DNA from: Caldifarciminota bacterium
Lineage (GTDB): Bacteria > Hydrothermota > Hydrothermia > B15-G9 > WFZT01
Assembly: GCA_026991055.1 (NCBI GenBank)
Contig: JALXCE010000026.1
Span: 1-29,397 of the forward strand
Length of the DNA stretch: 29,397 nt
Direction of reading: 5' to 3'
How positions within the stretch are numbered: position 1 is the first letter of the stretch; each line of letters starts with the position of its first letter. Positions 1 through 6,655 of the stretch are shown here, piece by piece. The position numbers and the translations under genes are program-made. The notes beneath the pieces were generated by a model that saw only the letters and a list, made by a program, of their open reading frames with translations, was not told where the DNA came from and did not search any database.

Positions 1-535
1 GACCTTTGAGGGGCCCATGGTAGCCTCACTTTTCTCCAGGAGGGATGAGCTCTCAATTGAGTATTTCCTGCGCGCTGTGAAGATAAAAGATTACACAATA
101 TCCCCAAATCCAATGCAACTAACTGTAATACGCGAAGGTGAGGCAAAAGGAAGACTTCTTGGCGGGTGCCTCTCACTTGTAAACGCTCTCATTGGCACTC
201 CCTATGAGCCTGATTTTACGGATGTTATTCTTTTCCTTGAAGATGTGGATGAGCCGCTTTATCGTGTTGATAGGATGCTCACACAGTTAAGATTGGCAGG
301 GAAATTAGATAGAGTAAAGGGAATTGTATTTGGTGAATTTGTGGGAGACTTTGACCTTAAGGACCTGATCGAGGTTATCGAAGATCGAACTGGCGACCTT
401 GGAATTCCCGTTGTCTATGGATTCCCCTTTGGCCACGGAAGCCATTTTGTAACAATCCCAATCGGCACTCCCGGTGTCCTGAGCGTCAGCAAATCATCAT
501 CGACTCTGAAAATAAAATTCCCGGCAGAGGTGTAA
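1..535 (+). CDS. LD-carboxypeptidase / MccF-like peptidase, S66 family (5' truncated by window)
   Basis: This is the C-terminal part of an S66 serine peptidase. The family removes the terminal D-Ala from murein tetrapeptides during peptidoglycan recycling (LdcA) or cleaves related amide bonds (MccF). The frame is open through the left edge, beginning T-F-E-G-P-M; the family has a similar G-P-M segment just after the nucleophile-containing part, which lies outside the window. Visible family signatures are GRLLGGCLSLV, the segment ILFLEDVDEPLYRVDRML that carries the catalytic Glu, and GFPFGHGSHFVTIPIG that carries the catalytic His. About 178 residues are present, compared with roughly 300 for the full protein. 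The ATG at 17 is an internal Met, not the start. No terminator is evident after the TAA. Identification rests on motif recall; LdcA cannot be separated from MccF here. Confidence 0.9.
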   Translation, partial: TFEGPMVASLFSRRDELSIEYFLRAVKIKDYTISPNPMQLTVIREGEAKGRLLGGCLSLVNALIGTPYEPDFTDVILFLEDVDEPLYRVDRMLTQLRLAGKLDRVKGIVFGEFVGDFDLKDLIEVIEDRTGDLGIPVVYGFPFGHGSHFVTIPIGTPGVLSVSKSSSTLKIKFPAEV

Positions 536-828
536 ATTTTATAAATTTTCGATAGCCCCGGACATTTTGAAAAAAATAAAATCCAGAAATCCTATTAGAC
601 TTTAAACATGATAATTTAAAAGTCTCGATCAGAGGTCCAGGATTCTATATCGCAGGAGACCCATTTCTGTTTCAAACAGTTTCCATAAAATCGGAAGATT
701 AGCTTGAATCCCGCGTATCTTGTGCATATAATAAAATCCGAAGTGAAATCTGGAGGTATAAATGGCATACAGAAATTCCTCGCTCAACTCCCATCACAAA
801 AAGAGAATTAACCACAAGGGGGTGTTTG
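536..828. other. Intergenic region with imperfect palindrome, promoter and short leader ORF
   Basis: The first half is AT-rich and has an imperfect inverted repeat at 597-625 (AGACTTTAAA against TTTAAAAGTCT, one bulged A) without a clear T-tract, so it is at best a weak terminator for the peptidase gene. The second half holds the promoter at 704-732 and the short ORF starting at 762; both are listed separately. Confidence 0.6.
704..732 (+). promoter_or_regulatory. Sigma-70-type promoter for the DUF5916/DUF4097 operon
   Basis: TTGAAT at 704-709 (5/6 match to TTGACA) and a perfect TATAAT at 727-732 are separated by exactly 17 bp. The expected start of transcription is near 739, giving a leader of about 90 nt before the ATG at 829. 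Confidence 0.75.
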
Positions 829-878
829 ATGACAAATTTTCTTGTAATTGCTTTATTTCTGATTCCAGGAAAGTATAG
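762..878 (+). CDS. Possible 38-residue leader peptide overlapping the DUF5916 start
   Basis: ATG at 762 is preceded by GGAGGT (752-757) at suitable spacing, a better Shine-Dalgarno than that of the gene it precedes. The frame runs 38 codons to TAG at 876-878, ending 50 nt inside the DUF5916 gene in another frame. The peptide is polar (rich in Ser, His, Lys, Asn), has no signal peptide and matches no family I know. It lies downstream of the predicted transcription start, so it would be the first ORF on the mRNA. It could be a translational-coupling leader or simply chance. Confidence 0.35.
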   Translation: MAYRNSSLNSHHKKRINHKGVFDDKFSCNCFISDSRKV

Positions 879-2964
879 CGTAGAAATTCCCTATCTCTCG
901 CATCCTCCAAAAATAGATGGAAATCTCGAGAGTGCATGGAAAGATGCTTTAGAGCTTTCTAAACTCCTGGATGCCAGAACAGGCAAAACTGCTCCTGTTA
1001 AAACCCGAATACTACTGGGATACAGCTCCGATGCCCTTTACATTGCCTTTGTGTGCTATGATGATATGTCAAAAGTGCGGGTTCACAGCTCAAAAAGGGA
1101 TGCGTGTTTCGGAGACGACATGGTGGGCCTCTACATTGACTCCTATAAAAACAGAGAAATGGCCTATCAATTTCAATGTAACCCACTTGGATGCCAGATC
1201 GACGGAAAAACGGGACAGGAAATATGGGAGCAACATTCCGATTTTGAATGGGAATCAAAGGGCAAAATGTATTCTGACCACTGGGTAGTTGAGATGAAGA
1301 TTCCATTCTCAACTCTGACGTTCCCTGCGGGTGAAAATCAGGTCTGGAGAATTCAGTTCTTCCGTGTGAGGCCCAGAAAATCACTTGAATTTTATACCTG
1401 GTTTCCTCTGGATAATGATTTTTCCCACATGCTTGACCACATGGGAGAGATAAGATTTTTACTCAGAAAAGGCCACTTCATTTCGACCATAATCTATCCC
1501 TATTTCTTAATCTCACGAACCTATTTAGCCGATAGCACATACTGGGAGGATAGATTCGGCATCACAGCCGATCTTGGATTGTCCAACAACTCTCATTTCC
1601 TTATCACAATTGTCCCTGATCACAGGGAGATTGAAACCGATTATCCAGTCATTAGTGTTAACAGAAGAACAGCGGTTGGATACCCGGAAAAGCGGCCATT
1701 TTTCCAGAGGGCAGACGAGATATTCAAATTCCCGCTTTATGCATTTTACAGTCGCTCAATAAACGACCCGTACTTTGCTGCGAAATTCTTCTCAAAAGGG
1801 AGGAAATTGGATGTTGGCTTCATTTCAGCATACAACAGGAATTCCACATGGATCGTCCCCGTGGGAGAATACAGTTCACTCGTGGGCAGCGATTTAAATT
1901 CTCTCATTAACATTTTCACATTGGGCTGGAAATTTAGCAAAGGCTCCTATATCGGCTCTTTTGTTTCACATAGAATGACAATGTCGAAATCCGGGAATGG
2001 CAATCAAATGACAGGAGGTGTAAGGTGGGATTTGAGGTTTTTCAGAGGTCTGGAAGCCTATGGGGCATTTCTTGGCTCTTATACAGAAGAAGTTGTGGAT
2101 TCATCGCTCTATTTCTACTCCGGCCTTCCGGACAGCTTTGACAACAAATATTCCACAATTTTTGATGGAGAGAAGTACTCTGGCATTGCCTATCAGGGTG
2201 GGCTAACCATTAGCACCCCGCATTTTTATGCTGACATATACACAAGACACATTTCACCAACTTTCAGAGACCAGAATGGGTATATCGCAGTAAATAACCA
2301 CAGGTCATACAATCTCAACTCTTACCTGCCATTTTACCCTCAAAACTCCGGAATACAGGAGATGAAATTGGGATTGGAAGCTTCACTTGATAGAACCTTC
2401 GATAATAAATTTATCGGCAACTCTGTTTCTCCCTATGTGTCACTAATACTCCCGTTTCAGACACAGCTAAAACTCAGCTACGAGTGGGAGAAAGAATTCT
2501 ACAGGGTAAAGAATTTTGCCAAAAACCAATTTCTCGCAAGTATGGAAACATCTCCACATTCATGGATATCGTTTAATGGCCAGCTAAACTTTGGTGATGA
2601 GATATACTACTATGGAAATCCTCCTGACCTCGAGGACTTTAAATCTGCCGCTGCAGGTATAACTCTGACACCACTAAAATCCTTTCTGGTGAACATTTCT
2701 TACCATCGGGAAATACTCTCAGGTGTTTACGACTTATACACTCTATGGCTCAAGACACAGGTTAGCTACAGGTCTTTTTATTTCAGATGGATTGGATTCT
2801 ACAACGATCAGCAGGAGATGTATTACTTTTTCCCGCTTATCTCCATAGAGCACAGACATTTTGTTCGAATTTATTTAGGAGGGGCTTTTATGAAGCCCGC
2901 TTCATCTAAGAAACTGCTGTATTATCAGCTATACCTTAAAACATCGTTTACCATGGGGAGGTGA
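829..2964 (+). CDS. DUF5916 outer-membrane beta-barrel protein with N-terminal CBM9-like domain
   Basis: The 711-residue product starts with a short hydrophobic signal (TNFLVIALFLIPG). A CBM9-like carbohydrate/ligand-binding domain follows (about 20-205): PPKIDGNLESAWKDA, YIAFVCYD, DDMVGLYIDSY, WVVEMKIPFSTL, LDHMGEIRF. The rest (about 215-711) is a DUF5916 barrel, recognised by PEKRPFFQRADEIF and FYSRSINDPYFAAKFF and by many alternating aromatic strands. Members are predicted outer-membrane proteins of unknown substrate. The ATG at 829 is preferred over the adjacent TTG at 826; AAGGGGG lies 6 nt upstream. The DUF4097 gene starts 3 nt after this stop, with its Shine-Dalgarno inside this gene's end. 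The C-terminus (TMGR) lacks the usual terminal aromatic. The family call is firm, the function unknown. Confidence 0.85.
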   Translation: MTNFLVIALFLIPGKYSVEIPYLSHPPKIDGNLESAWKDALELSKLLDARTGKTAPVKTRILLGYSSDALYIAFVCYDDMSKVRVHSSKRDACFGDDMVGLYIDSYKNREMAYQFQCNPLGCQIDGKTGQEIWEQHSDFEWESKGKMYSDHWVVEMKIPFSTLTFPAGENQVWRIQFFRVRPRKSLEFYTWFPLDNDFSHMLDHMGEIRFLLRKGHFISTIIYPYFLISRTYLADSTYWEDRFGITADLGLSNNSHFLITIVPDHREIETDYPVISVNRRTAVGYPEKRPFFQRADEIFKFPLYAFYSRSINDPYFAAKFFSKGRKLDVGFISAYNRNSTWIVPVGEYSSLVGSDLNSLINIFTLGWKFSKGSYIGSFVSHRMTMSKSGNGNQMTGGVRWDLRFFRGLEAYGAFLGSYTEEVVDSSLYFYSGLPDSFDNKYSTIFDGEKYSGIAYQGGLTISTPHFYADIYTRHISPTFRDQNGYIAVNNHRSYNLNSYLPFYPQNSGIQEMKLGLEASLDRTFDNKFIGNSVSPYVSLILPFQTQLKLSYEWEKEFYRVKNFAKNQFLASMETSPHSWISFNGQLNFGDEIYYYGNPPDLEDFKSAAAGITLTPLKSFLVNISYHREILSGVYDLYTLWLKTQVSYRSFYFRWIGFYNDQQEMYYFFPLISIEHRHFVRIYLGGAFMKPASSKKLLYYQLYLKTSFTMGR

Positions 2965-2967
2965 AAG

Positions 2968-3624
2968 ATGTTTTTAATCCTGCTTTTAAGCTTTTCCATG
3001 CCCCTAATGGACACCGTTGTTGTAAATAAAAGTCTTTCAATCGGGCCAGAGGATACCCTGTATATATCAGTTGACAACGGAAATATTAGCCTTATTGGGA
3101 CGAAAGGGAATAAAGTAAAGATCAAGTCCCTGTTGATTTACCCCAGGGGGAAAGAAATTAGAAGGCCGGATTTAAAAGTCAGCAAATTCCCTCATAAAAT
3201 CGTGGTTGAAGGGAAGGTCAAAGCCCCTAACATGTATTCAAAAACAGACCTCGTGGTTTACATACCAGAAAATGTAGTAACAATGGCCGTGGTTGTTAAT
3301 GGACATGTGAATATTGACGGTATTAATGGCAGGATTACGGTTCAAAACACAAACGGTGGCATAGAATTTCGGGGTATAAGGGGCACACTTAGCTTAAAAT
3401 GCACAAATGGTGGAGTATCAGGTGAAGTTAGTAGAGAGGATACGGTGATTATTCAATCAGCAAATGGTCCTGTTAACCTAAAAATCGATGCAGAGAAACC
3501 GCTAATCAGGGTACAGACAGCTCATGGTGAGGTTTATTCAGATTTTCCTTTGAATGAGAAAGAGGGTAAACCTGTGGTAAGGATTGTAGCTTCTAACGGT
3601 GACGTCTATATACGCAAGAAATAG
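2968..3624 (+). CDS. Secreted DUF4097-type beta-helix protein
   Basis: The 218-residue protein has a short hydrophobic N-terminus (FLILLLSFSMPL) consistent with export, then repeated strands with an N-G turn every 20 residues or so: VDNGNISLIG, VNGHVNIDGINGRITVQNTNGG, CTNGGVSGEV, SANGPVNLKID, TAHGEVYSDF, ASNGDVYIRKK. This is the pattern of DUF4097/DUF4098 putative adhesin domains, which form right-handed beta-helices. It sits 3 nt downstream of the DUF5916 gene with GGGGAGGTGA as ribosome site, so the two are almost certainly co-transcribed; it may be a periplasmic or surface partner of the barrel. No enzymatic motif is visible. It ends 45 nt before the convergent polX stop, with no terminator in between. 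Confidence 0.75.
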   Translation: MFLILLLSFSMPLMDTVVVNKSLSIGPEDTLYISVDNGNISLIGTKGNKVKIKSLLIYPRGKEIRRPDLKVSKFPHKIVVEGKVKAPNMYSKTDLVVYIPENVVTMAVVVNGHVNIDGINGRITVQNTNGGIEFRGIRGTLSLKCTNGGVSGEVSREDTVIIQSANGPVNLKIDAEKPLIRVQTAHGEVYSDFPLNEKEGKPVVRIVASNGDVYIRKK

Positions 3625-3669
3625 AATCACCGCGATAAAGCCCAATTTTTTGAGGATATTCCCGGAAAT

Positions 3670-5406
3670 CTATCCACCCTTATTTTTTCTAATTTCTGCC
3701 AGGAATTTCATTAGCTCATCGTAGGAAAGGGTGTTTACGACATCGTCTTTTTCAAGCCAGCCCCTTCGGGCCACACCGACACCAAGCTTTATACTCCATA
3801 ACTGACCGATATTGTGTGTATCTGTACCGATTGAGAGCTTTACTCCTCTTTCCTTTGCCTTCATGACATTTACGTCGTTCAAATCAAGCCGGTCGTAATA
3901 GGCATTGATCTCGAGCAATGTCCCTGTTTCCGCTGCCACTTTAATTACCTCATCAATATCAACGTTATAGCCCTCTCTCTGAGAGATGAGTCTTCCTGTG
4001 GGATGAGCAATAGCATGGACGTATGGGTTCTCCATGGCTTTTATAATTCTCTTTGTAACATCCTCGGTTTTTGACCAGATATGCACTGCGGCCACAACAA
4101 AATCAAGCTCTTTTAGGACATCGTCAGGATAATCGAGACTGCCGTCCTGAAGGATGTCCACCTCGGTGCCTGCAAGTAGCTTGACTCCCTGTAATTTTTT
4201 ATTGAGCTTTCTTATTCTTTCTGTTTTCTCCATCAATCTATCGATTTCAAGCCCATGAGCATACTTAGCGCTTCTCGAATGGTCGCAAACTGCTATGTAT
4301 TCGTATCCCATCTCTTTTGCCCTCTCGGCAATCTCCTCAAGAGTGGCTGTTCCATCCGAATACTTACTGTGTACATGCAGGTCTCCCTTAATATCCTCTA
4401 AGGTCACGAGGTTGGGTAGTTTGCCCTTCTGAGCGGCTTCGATTTCTCCTCTATCCTCGCGCAGTTCAGGTGGAATCCAGATCAAGCCCAGTGCCTCGTA
4501 AACCTCTTCCTCGGTTACTCCTGCTATTTTTTCATTGCCCCTGAAAACCCCGTACTCTGAAATTTTCATGTTCAGGGATTTCGCAATACTCCTCAAATGT
4601 ATATTGTGTTCTTTGGAACCGGTGAAATACTGCAAGGCTGCACCGTAGGACTCCTCGGGTACCACTCTCAGGTCAACCTGATAGCGATCGTTAAAAATGC
4701 ATGAACCTTTCGTGTCACCATGTGCAAGAATCCGTGTTACGCCGGGCAATTTTGTGAAGTAGTCTATGATCTTTCGTCCATTTTCTCCTGTTGTAAGAAT
4801 GTCCAGGTCACCGACGGTCTCTTTCATTCGTCTGAATGAGCCAGCAGGAGAAATTTTCTTCACCTCTTTAAGCTCCTTCATCCTTTCTACAATCTCTTCA
4901 ACAAGGGGAATGGCAAGGCCAAGAGGGATTCGCTCTGACATCTTTTTATAGAGCTCGAGTCCCTTTTTGATATTTTCAATCTTTTTGGGCCCCATTCCAG
5001 GAAGCTTTGCGAGGCTACCATCTTCAAGTACCCTCTTAAAATCCTCTACTGTTCTGACTCCCAGCCTATCGTAGGCAAGTTTAAGAGTCCTGGGGCCAAT
5101 TCCCTGAACATCCATGAGTTTTAGCAAATCCTGTGGCACCTTCGACATAACCTCTTCATAGCGGGTCATTTTACCGGTTTCGAGAAACTCGACAATCTTT
5201 TCAACCATACCTTTGCCGATTCCCGGAATAGCCTCAAGCCCTTTTACTCCTTTGGTTTTGTAAATCTCCTCAACGTCGTCTGGATAATCCTCTAAAACCC
5301 GTGCGGCCTTGCGATAGGCTCCCACACGGAATGGATTTTCACCAAGGAACTCCAGCCCATCGGCAATTTTATCAAACATTTCGGCAAGAATCTTGTTCTT
5401 ATTCAT
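3670..5406 (-). CDS. polX: Family X DNA polymerase with C-terminal PHP domain (PolX)
   Basis: The 578-residue bacterial PolX combines gap-filling polymerase and PHP-type 3'-5' exonuclease domains for base-excision or gap repair. In order: an N-terminal HhH lyase-like region with G-I-G/G-M-G motifs at about 60-66, 100-106 and 135-141; the nucleotidyltransferase signature GS (189-190) with metal-binding D200, D202 and probable third Asp D245; and the PHP domain from about 341 (GDLHVHSKYSDG, H344/H346; CDHS, D375/H376; GTEVDI; AHPTGR; GTDTHN). Length and domain order match Bacillus YshC and Deinococcus PolX. No Shine-Dalgarno precedes the ATG. A TTGACA and a weak -10 (CATTGT) sit so that transcription would begin at the start codon (see the promoter entry). 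Confidence 0.95.
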   Translation of the reverse strand: MNKNKILAEMFDKIADGLEFLGENPFRVGAYRKAARVLEDYPDDVEEIYKTKGVKGLEAIPGIGKGMVEKIVEFLETGKMTRYEEVMSKVPQDLLKLMDVQGIGPRTLKLAYDRLGVRTVEDFKRVLEDGSLAKLPGMGPKKIENIKKGLELYKKMSERIPLGLAIPLVEEIVERMKELKEVKKISPAGSFRRMKETVGDLDILTTGENGRKIIDYFTKLPGVTRILAHGDTKGSCIFNDRYQVDLRVVPEESYGAALQYFTGSKEHNIHLRSIAKSLNMKISEYGVFRGNEKIAGVTEEEVYEALGLIWIPPELREDRGEIEAAQKGKLPNLVTLEDIKGDLHVHSKYSDGTATLEEIAERAKEMGYEYIAVCDHSRSAKYAHGLEIDRLMEKTERIRKLNKKLQGVKLLAGTEVDILQDGSLDYPDDVLKELDFVVAAVHIWSKTEDVTKRIIKAMENPYVHAIAHPTGRLISQREGYNVDIDEVIKVAAETGTLLEINAYYDRLDLNDVNVMKAKERGVKLSIGTDTHNIGQLWSIKLGVGVARRGWLEKDDVVNTLSYDELMKFLAEIRKNKGG

Positions 5407-5412
5407 ATTTTT

Positions 5413-5441
5413 ACAATGTCAACGGGAATAAATATTGTCAA
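5413..5441 (-). promoter_or_regulatory. Candidate leaderless promoter of polX
   Basis: On the minus strand a perfect TTGACA (5441-5436) is followed after 17 bp by CATTGT (5418-5413; only 3/6, but it keeps the key A2 and T6), then 6 nt to the ATG. A second TTGACA lies 13 bp inside the spacer region. There is no GGAGG-like site before the ATG, which fits a leaderless transcript. The -10 is poor, so confidence is moderate. Confidence 0.45.
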
Positions 5442-5537
5442 GGGGAGTGAAGGCTATTCGGGAAATTCTAAATTTTAGATGCCTCCTTTTCCAGTTGAAG
5501 TTCGTAATCTCAACGATAATTGCAGTCGGTAAATTTT

Positions 5538-5562
5538 CCCTCCTTCCCTCGGGGAAGGAGGG
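5538..5562. repeat. Palindromic hairpin repeat, CCCTCCTTCCC core
   Basis: A perfect 11-bp inverted repeat (CCCTCCTTCCC / GGGAAGGAGGG) surrounds a 3-nt TCG loop, with a further T-A pair outside. The CTCCTTCC/GGAAGGAG core recurs at 10089-10113 and 26656-26681. On the plus strand it is followed by AGTTTTAT, but no plus-strand gene ends nearby, so it is more likely a dispersed repeat than a terminator. Confidence 0.7.
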
Positions 5563-5726
5563 AGTTTTATCTATTGTCCTAACTGGAAAATCTTGAATTA
5601 GTTAATTTTAAACATCGCTTTTCTCCTCAATATACTCACGCCATACAAAAGGATAAACAGGTGTGACATTTTCGAACAGGCTCGGGGGTGTAAAGTCAGT
5701 TTAAAAAATTCCAAATCAATAGTAAA

Positions 5727-5761
5727 AGGTTGGCGGCGGCCCTTTGGGCCGCCGCCAACCT
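5727..5761 (-). terminator. Intrinsic terminator of hsp20
   Basis: A perfect 16-bp GC-rich stem (AGGTTGGCGGCGGCCC and its complement) with a 3-nt loop begins 22 nt after the hsp20 stop. Read on the minus strand it runs into a short T-tract (TTTTAC). Confidence 0.85.
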
Positions 5762-5783
5762 AAATTAACTCCATACAAAGCCC

Positions 5784-6233
5784 TTACTTAACCTCGATCT
5801 CAATCTCCTTGGGCTTTGCTTTCTCAGATTTTGGAATTGTTATTGTCAAAATTCCATCCTTGTATGTCGCTTTGGCCTTGTCTGGCTCAACCTCACCAGG
5901 GAACTGGATGGTTCTGAGGAACTTACCGTAGGCCATCTCAACTCTGTGATAGGTCTTGCCCTTCTCCTCTCTCTCCATTTTCCTCTCACCGGAAATAGTG
6001 AGTGCGTTCTCAGAAATGGAGAGTTTGATATCCTCTTTCTTCATGCCGGGAAGCTCTGCCTTAACAATGTAAGCGTCATCTGTCTCCTCAAGGTCAACAG
6101 CAGGTATCCAGGCTACCTCTCTTTCAGTAATTCCAGCAGTCCTGCCAAAAAACGTATCAAAGAGTCTATCGATCTCCTCTCTGAGGCTTGTGATGTCTCT
6201 AAAGGGATCAAATCTCGTGATATCCATTGCCAT
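5784..6233 (-). CDS. Small heat-shock protein, Hsp20/alpha-crystallin family
   Basis: This is a 149-residue ATP-independent holdase chaperone of the cytoplasm. The N-terminal arm ITRFDPFRDITSLREEIDRLFDTFF is followed by the alpha-crystallin domain (about 42-135), including WIPAVDLEETDDAYIVKAELPG, the LTISGERK strand and the YGKFLRTIQFP segment. The tail carries the I-x-I motif (EIEIEV) that docks neighbouring subunits in the oligomer. Length is typical. The start at 6233 is fixed by GGAGGTGAGAAA directly upstream; a second in-frame ATG two codons later is less well placed. The gene is monocistronic, with its own promoter region and a strong terminator. No CIRCE element (TTAGCACTC-N9-GAGTGCTAA) is visible. 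Confidence 0.95.
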   Translation of the reverse strand: MAMDITRFDPFRDITSLREEIDRLFDTFFGRTAGITEREVAWIPAVDLEETDDAYIVKAELPGMKKEDIKLSISENALTISGERKMEREEKGKTYHRVEMAYGKFLRTIQFPGEVEPDKAKATYKDGILTITIPKSEKAKPKEIEIEVK

Positions 6234-6260
6234 TTTCTCACCTCCTGTTAATAAGATTTT

Positions 6261-6298
6261 CTGATAATTTAACTATCAGGTTTCCTAAGAATTGTCAA
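6261..6298 (-). promoter_or_regulatory. Candidate hsp20 promoter with overlapping inverted repeat
   Basis: On the minus strand a perfect TTGACA (6298-6293) lies upstream of hsp20. The best -10-like hexamers are TAGTTA at 17-bp spacing or TTAAAT at 20-bp spacing, neither strong. The -10 region is covered by the inverted repeat CTGATA-N7-TATCAG (6261-6279), which could be a repressor site. Confidence 0.45.
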
Positions 6299-6446
6299 CC
6301 CCTCTGGAGTGTGGTCTAATATTTCCAAACGAAAAGGCTATTCACCCCACATAAATACTTGTGGAGAGAGAATAAATAAAGCTTTCAACTCAGCGACAGA
6401 TGGTCTTCATCTTAAATTTTAATTTTCAAGCAGAAAGCCCCACCCA

Positions 6447-6487
6447 TTGCTCTTCTCCCACTTGCAAAGTAAGTGGGAGAAGAGCAA
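6447..6487. repeat. Long perfect hairpin with AAA loop
   Basis: A perfect 17-bp inverted repeat (TTGCTCTTCTCCCACTT / AAGTGGGAGAAGAGCAA) can be extended inward by one G-T and one C-G pair to leave an AAA triloop. It is in mid-intergenic space between divergent genes, so it cannot be a terminator for either. The AAA loop and CT-rich arm resemble the hairpins at 10089 and 26567, but the arm sequence differs. Confidence 0.75.
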
Positions 6488-6588
6488 ACTTGATTCCAGA
6501 CGTCTCGCAAATGTAGATTGTAGGAAGTGAATTTTCGAACAGACCTATAGTGGTTTTCGAAAAAGGGGTTGCGTACAACTCCATCCCG

Positions 6589-6627
6589 TTAACTGACGGT
6601 TAACAGTTTGCTAACAGGGGAGTGTTA
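6589..6627 (+). promoter_or_regulatory. Three TTAACA-like direct repeats at 11-bp spacing (OmpR/PhoP-type box)
   Basis: TTAACT (6589), TTAACA (6600) and CTAACA (6611) start exactly 11 bp apart, each separated by 5 bp. An inverted copy, TGTTAG, follows at 6623-6628. Direct hexamers with this period are the known binding pattern of OmpR-family regulators, and TTAACA with about 5-bp gaps is the Bacillus PhoP box. The array ends 29 nt before the LVIVD gene start. That a regulator of this kind binds here is inference. Confidence 0.5.
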
Positions 6628-6630
6628 GTA

Positions 6631-6654
6631 TTCTCACCCAAAAGGAGGTGAGAA
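6631..6654 (+). promoter_or_regulatory. Hairpin covering the Shine-Dalgarno of the LVIVD gene
   Basis: TTCTCACC (6631-6638) is perfectly complementary to GGTGAGAA (6647-6654), with an 8-nt loop. The Shine-Dalgarno AAAGGAGGTGA straddles loop and stem, so folding of the mRNA would partly hide it. This works only if transcription starts upstream of 6631. Confidence 0.4.
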
Positions 6655-6655
6655 G

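Larger units (their letters stand above)
5407..5783. other. Intergenic region between hsp20 and polX
   Basis: This 377-bp stretch contains the polX promoter, a palindromic hairpin at 5538-5562 and the hsp20 terminator at 5727-5761. I see no ORF with a ribosome site and no RNA gene in the remaining AT-rich sequence. Confidence 0.6.
6252..6655. other. Intergenic region between divergent hsp20 and the LVIVD gene
   Basis: About 400 bp without a supported gene. It holds the hsp20 promoter on the left, a long hairpin at 6447-6487, the 11-bp-phased repeat array at 6589-6627 and a ribosome-site hairpin at 6631-6654. These are listed separately; the remainder is AT-rich with no recognisable signal. 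Confidence 0.6.

Noticed and set aside
5538..5562. Hairpin as a terminator of a plus-strand gene
   Set aside because: No plus-strand gene ends nearby, and the core recurs elsewhere as a dispersed repeat.
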